Source of the DNA: Pseudooceanicola sp.
GTDB taxonomy: Bacteria > Pseudomonadota > Alphaproteobacteria > Rhodobacterales > Rhodobacteraceae
Direction: 5' to 3'
Assembly: GCF_029213205.1 (NCBI RefSeq)
Contig: NZ_JARGNH010000015.1
Span: forward strand, 1 to 64,000
DNA length: 64,000 nucleotides
Within the stretch, counting starts at the first letter, position 1. Each line of letters opens with the position of its first letter. Made by a program: the position numbers and the translations under genes. This document shows, piece after piece, positions 25,415 to 32,514 of the stretch. A model generated the notes under the pieces. That model was not told the DNA's origin. It saw only the letters and a program-made list of their open reading frames with translations, and did no database searches.

Positions 25415-25836
25415 GAAGCCCTGCCTGATTTTGACTTAGTAGAACTCGCTTACGAAGCAGATGATATGATCCGTCAGCCTTAGCGGGTTGCTGAACGAGC
25501 CCTGCCTCGACAGGGCTTTGAGAACATGAGTCACCCTTTTGGCCGCACCGACGGGGTGAGGATGCGCGGGACGGACGAGACGAGCGGGTCGCGGTTCATC
25601 CTGACAATGGCTGCCAACCACCTCGCCAGACCACCCCGGTTGCGTGCCGCATGACCCGAAGAGACGACCCACGGGGCACATGTCGAGCCGCCAAAGGGCA
25701 TCGCGATCAGGCGAAACAGCCCTGATGCGGGGACAGCCTTCCTGATAAGGGAAGTTTCGGCACCCTATTCGGCCAGCAAAGCACAGCGAACGCCTGTTAC
25801 CTCCCACCCCTCACCCGCCTCGACAGAAACACTAGT
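25415..25836. other. 422-bp region without a recognised gene
   Basis: It lies between the convergent puuD and LOG-family genes. A hairpin AGCCCTG/CAGGGCT (25498-25504, 25511-25517) with only TT after it may help end puuD transcription. A 123-codon minus-strand frame spans 25436-25807, but its product (rich in Arg, Pro, Cys and Ser, no hydrophobic core) resembles no protein I know and its third codon positions do not show the GC bias of the neighbours. The stretch is also less GC-rich than the flanks and contains several short hairpins, for example CTTCC/GGAAG near 25738-25754. A small RNA, a decayed gene or a decayed mobile element are all possible. Confidence 0.4.
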
Positions 25837-26694
25837 TCACCCCCCTCTCACCGCCCCGGAATCTCCCCCCCGCTTCTCGCCCGCGCCCGGCCAGGTCTCG
25901 ATCGCTTCCATCGCCTCTTCGGCGGTTTCGACAAAGCGGAACAGCTTCAGATCCTCTGACGAGATCGTCCCGGCCTCGGCCAGCGCCTCCCAGTTGATGA
26001 TCTTTTCCCAGAATGCCCGGCCAAACAGCAGGAACGGCACCCGCTCCATCCGCCCGGTCTGGATCAGGGTCAGCGCCTCGAAAGTCTCGTCCATGGTGCC
26101 AAAGCCGCCGGGAAACACGCAGACCGCCCGCGCCCGCATCAGGAAATGCATCTTGCGGATGGCGAAATAGTGGAAGTTGAAGCACAGGTCCGGCGTCACC
26201 CATTCATTCGGCGCCTGTTCATGCGGCAGCACGATGTTCAGGCCGATGGAATGCCCGCCGACGTCATCGGCACCGCGATTGCCGGCCTCCATCACCCCCG
26301 GGCCGCCGCCGGTGCAGATCACCCATTCGCGGCCATAGCTGTCCAGCGATTTCCGGGTGATCAGCTGCGCCAGCTTGCGGGCCTCGTCGTAATAGCAGCT
26401 GAGATCGGCCAGCGCCGTGCTGCGCGCGGTGTCGCGCTTGTCGGGCGCCGGGATCCGCGCGCCGCCGAACAGCACCACGGTGGATTCGATGCCGCGCTCC
26501 TCCATCACCATCTGCGGTTTCAGCAGTTCCAGCTGCAACCGCACCGGGCGCAGTTCGTCCCGGCAGAGGAAATTATCGTCGGCAAAGGCCAGCCGGTAGG
26601 CCGGGGCGCGGGTCTGCGGGGTGTCGGGCACCTCACGCGCGGTTTCGATATCGGCATGGGCCTTGCGGAACGGATGGCGGTGGTCGTCGTTCAT
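25837..26694 (-). CDS. LOG-family Rossmann protein (putative nucleotide 5'-monophosphate phosphoribohydrolase)
   Basis: Cytosolic protein of 285 residues in the family once called lysine decarboxylase-like and related to plant LOG enzymes, which release the base from a nucleotide monophosphate. The two catalytic motifs are present: GGGPGVMEAGNRGA and FPGGFGTMDETFEAL (PGGxGTxxE). The long N-terminal extension (first 75 residues) is characteristic of the larger COG1611 subgroup, for which PpnN-type nucleosidase activity is known. Substrate cannot be assigned. ATG 26694 is preceded by CAGGAGATC. It is divergent from dapD across 125 bp. Confidence 0.88.
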   Translation of the reverse strand: MNDDHRHPFRKAHADIETAREVPDTPQTRAPAYRLAFADDNFLCRDELRPVRLQLELLKPQMVMEERGIESTVVLFGGARIPAPDKRDTARSTALADLSCYYDEARKLAQLITRKSLDSYGREWVICTGGGPGVMEAGNRGADDVGGHSIGLNIVLPHEQAPNEWVTPDLCFNFHYFAIRKMHFLMRARAVCVFPGGFGTMDETFEALTLIQTGRMERVPFLLFGRAFWEKIINWEALAEAGTISSEDLKLFRFVETAEEAMEAIETWPGAGEKRGGDSGAVRGG

Positions 26695-26819
26695 TGGGAT
26701 CTCCTGTTTGCCGCCCTGCCTATCGCGCCGGGCAAAGACAGGCCAGTGCCGCCCGCGATTGCGCCCGCGCCCGGCGAAGGCTATAGCCGCGACAACAGTA
26801 AGACACCGGAGATGCCGCC

Positions 26820-27647
26820 ATGAACCTTGCCCAACTTGAATCTGCCATCGAAGCCGCCTGGGAGGTCCGCGACACCATCACCCCGGCCACCAGTGGCGAA
26901 ACCCGCGAGGCGATCGAAGACACGCTGAACGCGCTGGACAGTGGCGCCCTGCGGGTTGCCCAATGCGGCGAGGACGGCAACTGGCATGTCCACCAATGGG
27001 CGAAGAAGGCGGTGCTGCTCGGCTTTCGCCTGAAGGATATGGAACAGCAGACCGGCGGCCCGCAGGGTGGCGGCTGGTGGGACAAGGTCGACAGCAAGTT
27101 CGAAGGCTGGGGCGACAATCAATGGCGCGCCGCCGGGTTTCGCGCGGTGCCCAATTGCGTGGTGCGAAAATCGGCGTTCATCGCCAAGAATGTGGTGCTG
27201 ATGCCGTCCTTCGTGAACCTCGGTGCCTATGTCGATGAGGGCACGATGGTCGACACCTGGGCCACCGTCGGCTCCTGCGCCCAGATCGGCAAGAACGTGC
27301 ATCTCTCCGGTGGTGTTGGCATTGGCGGCGTGCTGGAACCGATGCAGGCCAACCCGACGATCATCGAGGACAACTGCTTCATCGGCGCCCGCTCCGAGGT
27401 GGTCGAGGGCGTGATCGTCCGCGAAGGTTCGGTGCTCGGGATGGGCGTGTTCCTTGGCCAGTCCACCAAGATCCTGAATCGCGACACCGGCGAGGTGTTC
27501 TATGGCGAAGTGCCGCCGTTCTCGGTGGTCGTGGCCGGATCGATGCCGTCGAAAAACGGCGTTCACCTCTATTGCGCGGTGATCGTGAAAACGGTGGATG
27601 AGCAGACCCGCTCAAAAACCGCCGTGAACGAGTTGCTGCGCGACTGA
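26820..27647 (+). CDS. dapD: 2,3,4,5-tetrahydropyridine-2,6-dicarboxylate N-succinyltransferase
   Basis: Cytosolic enzyme of 275 residues that transfers succinyl from succinyl-CoA to tetrahydrodipicolinate in the lysine and diaminopimelate pathway. An N-terminal helical domain is followed by a left-handed beta-helix of hexapeptide repeats (about residues 105-220; [47 protein letters not shown]). That last block contains the active-site Asp and Glu region typical of DapD. dapE, the desuccinylase two steps later in the pathway, lies 2.7 kb downstream on the same strand. A very long hairpin starts 6 bp after the stop. Confidence 0.96.
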   Translation: MNLAQLESAIEAAWEVRDTITPATSGETREAIEDTLNALDSGALRVAQCGEDGNWHVHQWAKKAVLLGFRLKDMEQQTGGPQGGGWWDKVDSKFEGWGDNQWRAAGFRAVPNCVVRKSAFIAKNVVLMPSFVNLGAYVDEGTMVDTWATVGSCAQIGKNVHLSGGVGIGGVLEPMQANPTIIEDNCFIGARSEVVEGVIVREGSVLGMGVFLGQSTKILNRDTGEVFYGEVPPFSVVVAGSMPSKNGVHLYCAVIVKTVDEQTRSKTAVNELLRD

Positions 27648-27652
27648 TCCGA

Positions 27653-27722
27653 GTCACCCTGCGCTGTGCCTGACCGAGGACGGTCAGGCACAGCGCAGGG
27701 TGACAGGGCACCACGGGTGCCC
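27653..27722. terminator. 24-bp perfect hairpin plus a second hairpin between convergent genes
   Basis: Bases 27653-27676 are perfectly complementary to 27681-27704, giving a 24-bp stem with an AGGA loop. A second hairpin GGGCACC/GGTGCCC (27706-27712, 27716-27722, loop ACG) follows at once. The pair fills the gap between dapD (stop 27647) and the convergent crotonase (stop 27737). There is no T-run on either side, so a classical intrinsic terminator is not certain. The length of the perfect stem is exceptional; it could act as a bidirectional terminator, a transcript-stabilising structure or a protein-binding site. Confidence 0.7.
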
Positions 27723-27736
27723 AACCAGGCCCGTCC

Positions 27737-28549
27737 CTATTCCCCGGTAAACTTCGGCTCACGCTTGTCCTTGAACGCGGCCACCCCTTCGGCGGCGTCC
27801 TTGGTAAAGGCGATCTCGCGTTGCTGGGCCTCGATCCAGTCGATCGCCGCCGCCTCGCCATTGCGCTGATAGACCCGCCCGGCCTCCAGAATCGCCTGGA
27901 TCGCCAGCGGGGCATTCTTGCCGATCGCCTCGGCAATCTCGATGGCGCGGTCCAACTCCTGCCCGGCGGGCACGACCTGTTGCACCAGCCCCATCCTCAG
28001 CGCGTCGTCCGAGCCGAATTCCGGCGTCGGCAGCAACAGCAGCATCGCGTTGCCATAGCCGGCACGTTCAATGAACCGCTGGATCGCGCCGCCGCCGGGG
28101 ATGATCCCGCGCTTGGCCTCGATCTGGGCAAAGCGGCAATCGTCGGCGGCAATCACGATATCGGCGCCCAGCATCAGTTCGATCCCGGCGGTAAAGGTGA
28201 TGCCCTGCACCGCCGCGATCACCGGCTTGCGGCAGCGCCGCCAGCGCGCATAGGGATCGACCCGGTTCTTGTCGAGGTGATACTTCCCCTGCTTGCGCAA
28301 GGCCGAGGTCTGCACCAGGTCCAGCCCGGCGGTGAAATGCCCGGCATGGCCAAAGACGATCCCGGCACGCAGATCCGGGTTTTCATCCAATTCGCAGAAC
28401 GCATCCTGCAATTGTCCGAACATTCGTGGCGTCAGGCTGTTGCGCTTCTCGCGCCGGTCGATGCCCATCAACAGGATATCACCCCGCCGTTCGACGGTGA
28501 TCTGGCCATCGGGATGGCGTTCGGGGTCTTTCGATTGGTCACTCGGCAC
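27737..28549 (-). CDS. Crotonase / enoyl-CoA hydratase-isomerase family protein
   Basis: Cytosolic acyl-CoA enzyme of 270 residues with the crotonase fold. The first oxyanion-hole segment is GHFTAGLDL and the second is AGIELMLGADIVIAAD. Both hydratase-type glutamates appear conserved: the Glu in AGIELM and the Glu in IEAKRGIIPGGGA, so water addition is plausible. The central insert QGKYHLDKNRVDPYARWRRCRKP is seen in a subgroup often annotated crotonase/enoyl-CoA hydratase. The start is set at GTG 28549, because AGGAGGAG lies 7 bp before it; the frame runs upstream to 28735 with non-homologous residues. Physiological substrate is unknown. It is convergent with dapD and divergent from the YHYH-protein gene. 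Confidence 0.86.
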   Translation of the reverse strand: MPSDQSKDPERHPDGQITVERRGDILLMGIDRREKRNSLTPRMFGQLQDAFCELDENPDLRAGIVFGHAGHFTAGLDLVQTSALRKQGKYHLDKNRVDPYARWRRCRKPVIAAVQGITFTAGIELMLGADIVIAADDCRFAQIEAKRGIIPGGGAIQRFIERAGYGNAMLLLLPTPEFGSDDALRMGLVQQVVPAGQELDRAIEIAEAIGKNAPLAIQAILEAGRVYQRNGEAAAIDWIEAQQREIAFTKDAAEGVAAFKDKREPKFTGE

Positions 28550-28728
28550 GGCCGGTCTCCTCCTGTTGGTCACGCAATAGCGAGGCCATTCTGCCACGCG
28601 CATCCTGAAACCGACGCGAAATCCGTAAGGATTCCGCATATCTGGCACACCCCCCGTCAGAGGCCCCGTCAGACCGACGGAAAAGCGCCTTGGGCGCGTG
28701 CTATTGCCACCCAACGGAAGGAGACACC

Positions 28729-29484
28729 ATGACACGCATTCCTCTTGCCATCGCCTTTGCCCTGCTCGCCATTCCGGCGCAGGCGCATGACAACCAGGTC
28801 TCGATCAAGGTCAGCGGCGATCAGCGCTGCATCACGTCGAACGGCACTCCCAACCATGACATTGGCCAGTTCCCGAATTCAGGCGATCCGAATTCATTTC
28901 GCGCCCAGACGATCAGCGTCTGCGTCGATGCCACCCCGACCAAGACCGGGCGAGTGACCCAACACCGGGGCTCTGTCGGGATTTCTCTGACCGGGATTTT
29001 CTTTCGCCCGGGAACCGCTGACTATTATGACGCCTCCTCGCCGCGCGGCCATTCGCGCAGCCCGGCCAGCGGCTGGAATCTGGAAGGCATGGGCGCGGCG
29101 GAAACCCTCGGCATGGATGCGCAGAACGCGCATGTGGATGAGCGCGGGCTCTATCACTACCACGGCGTGTCCAGCGCCCTCGCCAATTCGCTGAGCGGCA
29201 CCCAGATCGGCTATGCCGCCGATGGGTTTCCGATCCATTATGCCGGATCCAGGGCGCAATCCTCCTGGCGACTGAAATCCGGCACCCGCCCGACCGCGCC
29301 CGGGGGCCGCTACGACGGCACCTATGAGGAAGATTGGACCTTTGTCTCCGGCAGCGGCAATCTGGATCAGTGCAACGGCGCGACGGTGGACGGCGAATAT
29401 GTGTATTTCGCCACCGACACCTATCCGTTCTATCCGCGCTGTTTCCTGGGCAGCGTCAGTTCGGATTTCGGGCGCAAGCGCTGA
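28729..29484 (+). CDS. YHYH-domain protein, exported
   Basis: Exported protein of 251 residues of unknown function. The signal peptide MTRIPLAIAFALLAIPAQAHD is clear. The motif GLYHYHGVSSALA defines the YHYH family, whose members are predicted to be metal-binding secreted or periplasmic proteins. Other conserved features are IGYAADGFPIHY, GTYEEDWTFVSGSGNLDQCNG and the terminal YPFYPRCFLGS, where two cysteines may form a disulfide. Start ATG 28729 follows GGAAGGAG. The gene is flanked by an upstream palindrome-like AATCC-GTAA-GGATT at 28619-28632. The role in the cell cannot be inferred from the neighbours. Confidence 0.85.
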   Translation: MTRIPLAIAFALLAIPAQAHDNQVSIKVSGDQRCITSNGTPNHDIGQFPNSGDPNSFRAQTISVCVDATPTKTGRVTQHRGSVGISLTGIFFRPGTADYYDASSPRGHSRSPASGWNLEGMGAAETLGMDAQNAHVDERGLYHYHGVSSALANSLSGTQIGYAADGFPIHYAGSRAQSSWRLKSGTRPTAPGGRYDGTYEEDWTFVSGSGNLDQCNGATVDGEYVYFATDTYPFYPRCFLGSVSSDFGRKR

Positions 29485-29619
29485 CCGCTGTGGCGGCTGG
29501 CGCAGGCGGCGCCGGGCATGTCGGGCTGGCGGCGCCCAGCCCCGGCACAACCCGGCTTGACCCCGACGAACACCTCGCCCAGACAGGGGCACCTGCGTCG
29601 CGGCGGGTGAGGGGAAGCA

Positions 29620-29952
29620 ATGGCCAATGAAAAGAAACCAAGCCGGCAAAAGGTGTTCACCTTGCTGGTCGAAGTCGGTCGCAAGGCCGGGGACGGGCTG
29701 CCGGACGGGGCAACCGGGGCGGCGCTGATGTGTTTCGCCAGCGGTGTCGACGAGGCCGAGGCGGTGCGCGAAACCGTAGCGGTGCTGAAACAGGCCGAGA
29801 TGAACCCGCTCGACGTATCCGGCTATGGCACCCTCGACGAACGTCTGGAAGAGGGCCATGACATCAGCGATGACGAGCGCGAATTGATGGGCCGGGCGCT
29901 GGCCGAAAATGCGGTGATCGTCGCCCAGATGACACCGTTTTATGACCAATAG
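29620..29952 (+). CDS. Conserved small protein of unknown function (110 aa)
   Basis: I do not recognise a named family. The codon usage matches the neighbours and a good ribosome-binding site (GAGGGGAAG) precedes ATG 29620. The product is acidic and soluble, with no signal peptide or membrane helix. It has a mixed alpha/beta look: a basic N-terminus (MANEKKPSRQKVF), a Gly/Ala-rich middle (GDGLPDGATGAALMCFASG), then an amphipathic helix (EAEAVRETVAVLKQAE) and an acidic C-terminal half. The last codons and the TAG stop are duplicated by a 14-bp tandem repeat. It stands 135 bp after the YHYH gene and may or may not be co-transcribed with it. Confidence 0.7.
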   Translation: MANEKKPSRQKVFTLLVEVGRKAGDGLPDGATGAALMCFASGVDEAEAVRETVAVLKQAEMNPLDVSGYGTLDERLEEGHDISDDERELMGRALAENAVIVAQMTPFYDQ

Positions 29953-29966
29953 TTTATGACCAATAG
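29939..29966. repeat. Perfect 14-bp tandem duplication spanning a stop codon
   Basis: TTTATGACCAATAG occurs twice in direct succession (29939-29952 and 29953-29966). The first copy contains the last codons and TAG stop of the 110-aa protein. A replication-slippage or repair duplication is the simplest explanation; it leaves the protein unchanged because the stop is in the first copy. Confidence 0.85.
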
Positions 29967-29981
29967 CGATCAGACGGCGCG

Positions 29982-30161
29982 CTAACCGGCCAGGGTCACC
30001 GCCTCGGCCCCGCTCATAATCGGATGCGCCGGGGCCGGATGATCCGGCAGTGGCGACATCGGCACCGCGCTCAGGTCCCGCCAAAGCGGAAGGGAACTAT
30101 GGCCAGATCGCAACCGGTCGCACCCTGCCCTGGTTGTTTCGGGGTCTGCCGATGCGCTGCC
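29982..30161 (-). pseudogene. Possible gene remnant or small ORF on the minus strand
   Basis: Sixty codons are open between a TGA (30162-30164) and a TAG (29982-29984). The frame reads SGHSSLPLWRDLSAVPMSPLPDHPAPAHPIM and then SGAEAVTLAG before the stop, with the GC-rich third positions seen in real genes. The only normal starts are GTG 30065 and ATG 30059, giving about 25 residues. It may be the C-terminal end of a decayed gene, or a short peptide. The whole 366-bp gap between 29967 and 30332 otherwise contains only the CtrA-like site and no recognised gene. Confidence 0.25.
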
Positions 30162-30198
30162 TCACGTATTTACTCTTGGCGCGCCCTTATCGGAACAT

Positions 30199-30213
30199 TT
30201 AATGTTCTGTTAA
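30199..30213. promoter_or_regulatory. CtrA-type binding site upstream of dapE
   Basis: TTAA-TGTTCTG-TTAA matches the full CtrA consensus TTAA-N7-TTAA exactly and is followed by AC. It lies 120 bp before the dapE start. CtrA is the conserved alphaproteobacterial response regulator that in Rhodobacterales controls motility and gene transfer agents. The site overlaps a second dyad, GAACAT-TTA-ATGTTC (30193-30207). A chance match in an AT-rich patch is possible. Confidence 0.5.
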
Positions 30214-30332
30214 ACCATCAAGCTAAATGACGTGAACCTGGCCTTTTTCCGCCATAAACCGCGAGCGACGCGCCACAATAAGTGGATTCCACCCCGGTAT
30301 CCGCTATCCGACGCAGAATTGAAGGAGAGGCC

Positions 30333-31493
30333 ATGACATCCCCCCACGAACCGATTGATCCGATTGCCCTGACCGCCGATCTGATCCGCTGCCCCTCGGT
30401 CACCCCGGATGAAGGCGGCGCGCTGGTGCTGCTGGCGGATTTGCTGAGCGCCGCCGGGTTTGACTGCCAGCGGGTGGATCGCGGCAAGGTTTCAAACCTC
30501 TTTGCCCGCTGGGGTGCCAAGGGCCATGCCCGCAGCTTTGGCTTTAATGGCCATACCGATGTGGTGCCGGTGGGTGACGAAGCCGCCTGGACAGTCGATC
30601 CTTTCGGCGCCGAGGTGAAAAACGGGATGCTCTGGGGGCGCGGCGCGACCGACATGAAATCCGGCGTCGCCGCCTTTGCCGCCGCCGCCATTGATTTCGT
30701 CCATGAAACGCCACCAGACGGCGCGGTGATCCTGACGATCACCGGGGATGAGGAAGGCCCGGCCATCGACGGCACCACCGCGCTGCTCGACTGGATGACG
30801 GCGAATGGCGAGGTCATGAGCGATTGCCTGGTGGGTGAGCCGACCTGCCCCGAGGTGATGGGCGAGATGATCAAGATCGGGCGACGCGGCTCGATCTCGG
30901 CCTGGTTCACGGCGAACGGGGTGCAGGGGCATTCGGCCTATCCGCACCGGGCCAACAACCCGATCCCGCCGATGGCGCGGCTGATGGACCGGCTCGCCTC
31001 ACATACCTTGGACGAGGGCACCGATCATTTCGACGCCTCGACCCTGGCGGTGGTGACCTTTGACACTGGCAACACCGCGACCAATGTGATTCCCGCCAAA
31101 TGCCGCGCGGCGGTGAACATCCGCTTTAACGATCTGCATTCCGGTGCGTCATTGACCAAATGGATGCAGGCCGAGACCGACAAGATCGCCAAGGAATTCG
31201 GCATCGAGATGGAAATGAAGGTCAAGATCACCGGCGAATCCTTTCTGACCCCGCCGGGGGCATTGTCCCGGCTGGTGTCTTCGGCGGTGGCGGCGGAAAC
31301 CAATGTGGTGCCGGTGCTGTCGACAACCGGCGGCACCTCGGACGCGCGTTTCGTCAAGGATCTTTGCCCGGTGGTCGAATTCGGCTTGGTCGGCCAGACC
31401 ATGCATGAGGTCGATGAACGGGTGCCGCTGGAACAGATCAGCCAGCTGAAACGGGTCTATGCCCGCATCCTGCGCGATTATTTCGATCAATGA
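30333..31493 (+). CDS. dapE: Succinyl-diaminopimelate desuccinylase
   Basis: Dinuclear zinc M20 peptidase-family enzyme of 386 residues that removes succinate from N-succinyl-LL-diaminopimelate. Metal-binding motifs are visible in order: [25 protein letters not shown] and [10 protein letters not shown], followed by CLVGEPTC, the dimerisation-domain motif [12 protein letters not shown] and the terminal HEVDERV. ATG 30333 is preceded by GAAGGAGAGG. The stop overlaps the next gene by 4 bp (ATGA), so dapE leads an operon with the small GNAT-like and DUF2064 genes. A CtrA-like site lies upstream. The assignment is firm. Confidence 0.96.
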   Translation: MTSPHEPIDPIALTADLIRCPSVTPDEGGALVLLADLLSAAGFDCQRVDRGKVSNLFARWGAKGHARSFGFNGHTDVVPVGDEAAWTVDPFGAEVKNGMLWGRGATDMKSGVAAFAAAAIDFVHETPPDGAVILTITGDEEGPAIDGTTALLDWMTANGEVMSDCLVGEPTCPEVMGEMIKIGRRGSISAWFTANGVQGHSAYPHRANNPIPPMARLMDRLASHTLDEGTDHFDASTLAVVTFDTGNTATNVIPAKCRAAVNIRFNDLHSGASLTKWMQAETDKIAKEFGIEMEMKVKITGESFLTPPGALSRLVSSAVAAETNVVPVLSTTGGTSDARFVKDLCPVVEFGLVGQTMHEVDERVPLEQISQLKRVYARILRDYFDQ

Positions 31494-31873
31494 TCCGGCT
31501 GAAGGAAGCGCCGGATTTGACCGCCCCCCATGCCCTGCGTCGCGCGGTGTTCATCGTCGAACAGGGCATAGCCGAGGACGAGGAATGGGATGATCTGGAC
31601 GCGGGTGCGCGGCATATCCTGGCCCGCGACGGCGACACGCCGGTCGGCACCGCCCGGCTGATTGTCGACGGCTCCACCGGGCGCATCACCCGGGTCTGCG
31701 TGCTTGACAGCCATCGCGGCCCCGGGCTGACCCGCGCCGAACTTTCCGCGCAGGTACAGGCGCGCGGGTTTTATGAGGCATTGGGCTTTGTCGCCGAAGG
31801 ACCGGACTATGACGACGCCGGAATCCCGCATGTGACCATGACCCGGACGCTCGGCCAGACTGACAATGGCTGA
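31490..31873 (+). CDS. GNAT-type acetyltransferase lacking the acetyl-CoA loop (127 aa)
   Basis: N- and C-terminal parts match ElaA/YjcF-type GNAT proteins: [29 protein letters not shown], then [20 protein letters not shown], and later [31 protein letters not shown]. Intact relatives have about 145-150 residues and carry a pyrophosphate-binding loop R-G-x-G-x-G/A plus a helix after VCVL. Here the sequence goes straight from VCVLDSHRG to [11 protein letters not shown] (near 31710-31730), so roughly 20 residues including most of the loop and helix are missing while the frame is kept. Catalysis is therefore doubtful. It overlaps dapE by 4 bp and the next gene by 8 bp. Confidence 0.75.
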   Translation: MIRLKEAPDLTAPHALRRAVFIVEQGIAEDEEWDDLDAGARHILARDGDTPVGTARLIVDGSTGRITRVCVLDSHRGPGLTRAELSAQVQARGFYEALGFVAEGPDYDDAGIPHVTMTRTLGQTDNG

Positions 31874-32483
31874 TGCCTCGCGCCGGCACCGCCCCAGGCT
31901 GATCGTGATGCTGAAGGCGCCGCAGCCAGGGCAGGTCAAGACCCGGCTCGGCCATGACATCGGCATGGTTGGCGCAGCCTGGTGGATGCGCCATCAAATC
32001 CGCGCGCTGCTGCGCAACATTTCGGATCCACGCTGGGATCTGGCGCTGGCAATTGCACCCGACACCGCCATTCGAGCGCCGATATGGCCCGCTGGCCTGC
32101 CACGTCTGGCGCAGGGCCAGGGCGACCTCGGCACCCGGATGGCCCGCGCTCTGCGCCAGGCGCCGCCCGGCCCGACCTGCCTCATCGGCGCCGACATTCC
32201 CGCCCTGCGCCGCCCCCATATCGCCCGCGCTTTTGCGGCACTGGGGCGGGCGGATGCGGTGTTTGGCCCGGCCCGCGATGGCGGCTATTGGCTGATCGGG
32301 CTACGGCACGGCGGCGCGGTGCCTGCCAGCCTGTTCCGCAATGTCCGCTGGTCCAGCCCGGACGCGCTGCGTGACAGCATCGCCAGCCTGCCCGGCGCAC
32401 GCATCGCGCTGGTCGATACCCTGGCCGATGTCGACAACGCGGCGGATCTGGCGGCCCACCGCCGCCTCGGCTTTTCCCGATGA
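31866..32483 (+). CDS. TIGR04282/DUF2064 family glycosyltransferase-like protein
   Basis: Cytosolic nucleotide-sugar transferase-like fold of 205 residues. The start of the fold is PRLIVMLKAPQPGQVKTRLGHDIG, which resembles the NTP-sugar pyrophosphorylase or GT-A P-x-G-x-x-K-T-R-L motif. Further landmarks are QGQGDLGTRMARAL, CLIGADIPALRRPHIARAF (the D-x-P metal site) and VFGPARDGGYWLIGL. The family is annotated glycosyltransferase A-like or as part of arsenosugar biosynthesis, and its real substrate is not settled. It starts 8 bp inside the GNAT-like gene, as part of the dapE operon, and no arsenic gene is nearby. Confidence 0.85.
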   Translation: MADASRRHRPRLIVMLKAPQPGQVKTRLGHDIGMVGAAWWMRHQIRALLRNISDPRWDLALAIAPDTAIRAPIWPAGLPRLAQGQGDLGTRMARALRQAPPGPTCLIGADIPALRRPHIARAFAALGRADAVFGPARDGGYWLIGLRHGGAVPASLFRNVRWSSPDALRDSIASLPGARIALVDTLADVDNAADLAAHRRLGFSR

Positions 32484-32514
32484 CGCGCCCGCCGCCGCGT
32501 GCTAGGCGAGAAGC

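Noticed and set aside
25498..25517. Strong terminator after puuD.
   Set aside because: The hairpin is good but followed by only two T; recorded as a note within the gap entry only.
25500..25800. Cobalamin riboswitch on the minus strand, since blocks such as CTGTCCCCGCA and GGATGA-CCGCGA appear.
   Set aside because: The conserved core (GCCACTG and AGCCAGGAGACC) is missing and no cobalamin gene lies downstream on that strand.
30193..30207. LexA site upstream of dapE.
   Set aside because: Alphaproteobacterial LexA prefers a direct GTTC-N7-GTTC repeat; this is GAAC-N7-GTTC, a palindrome.
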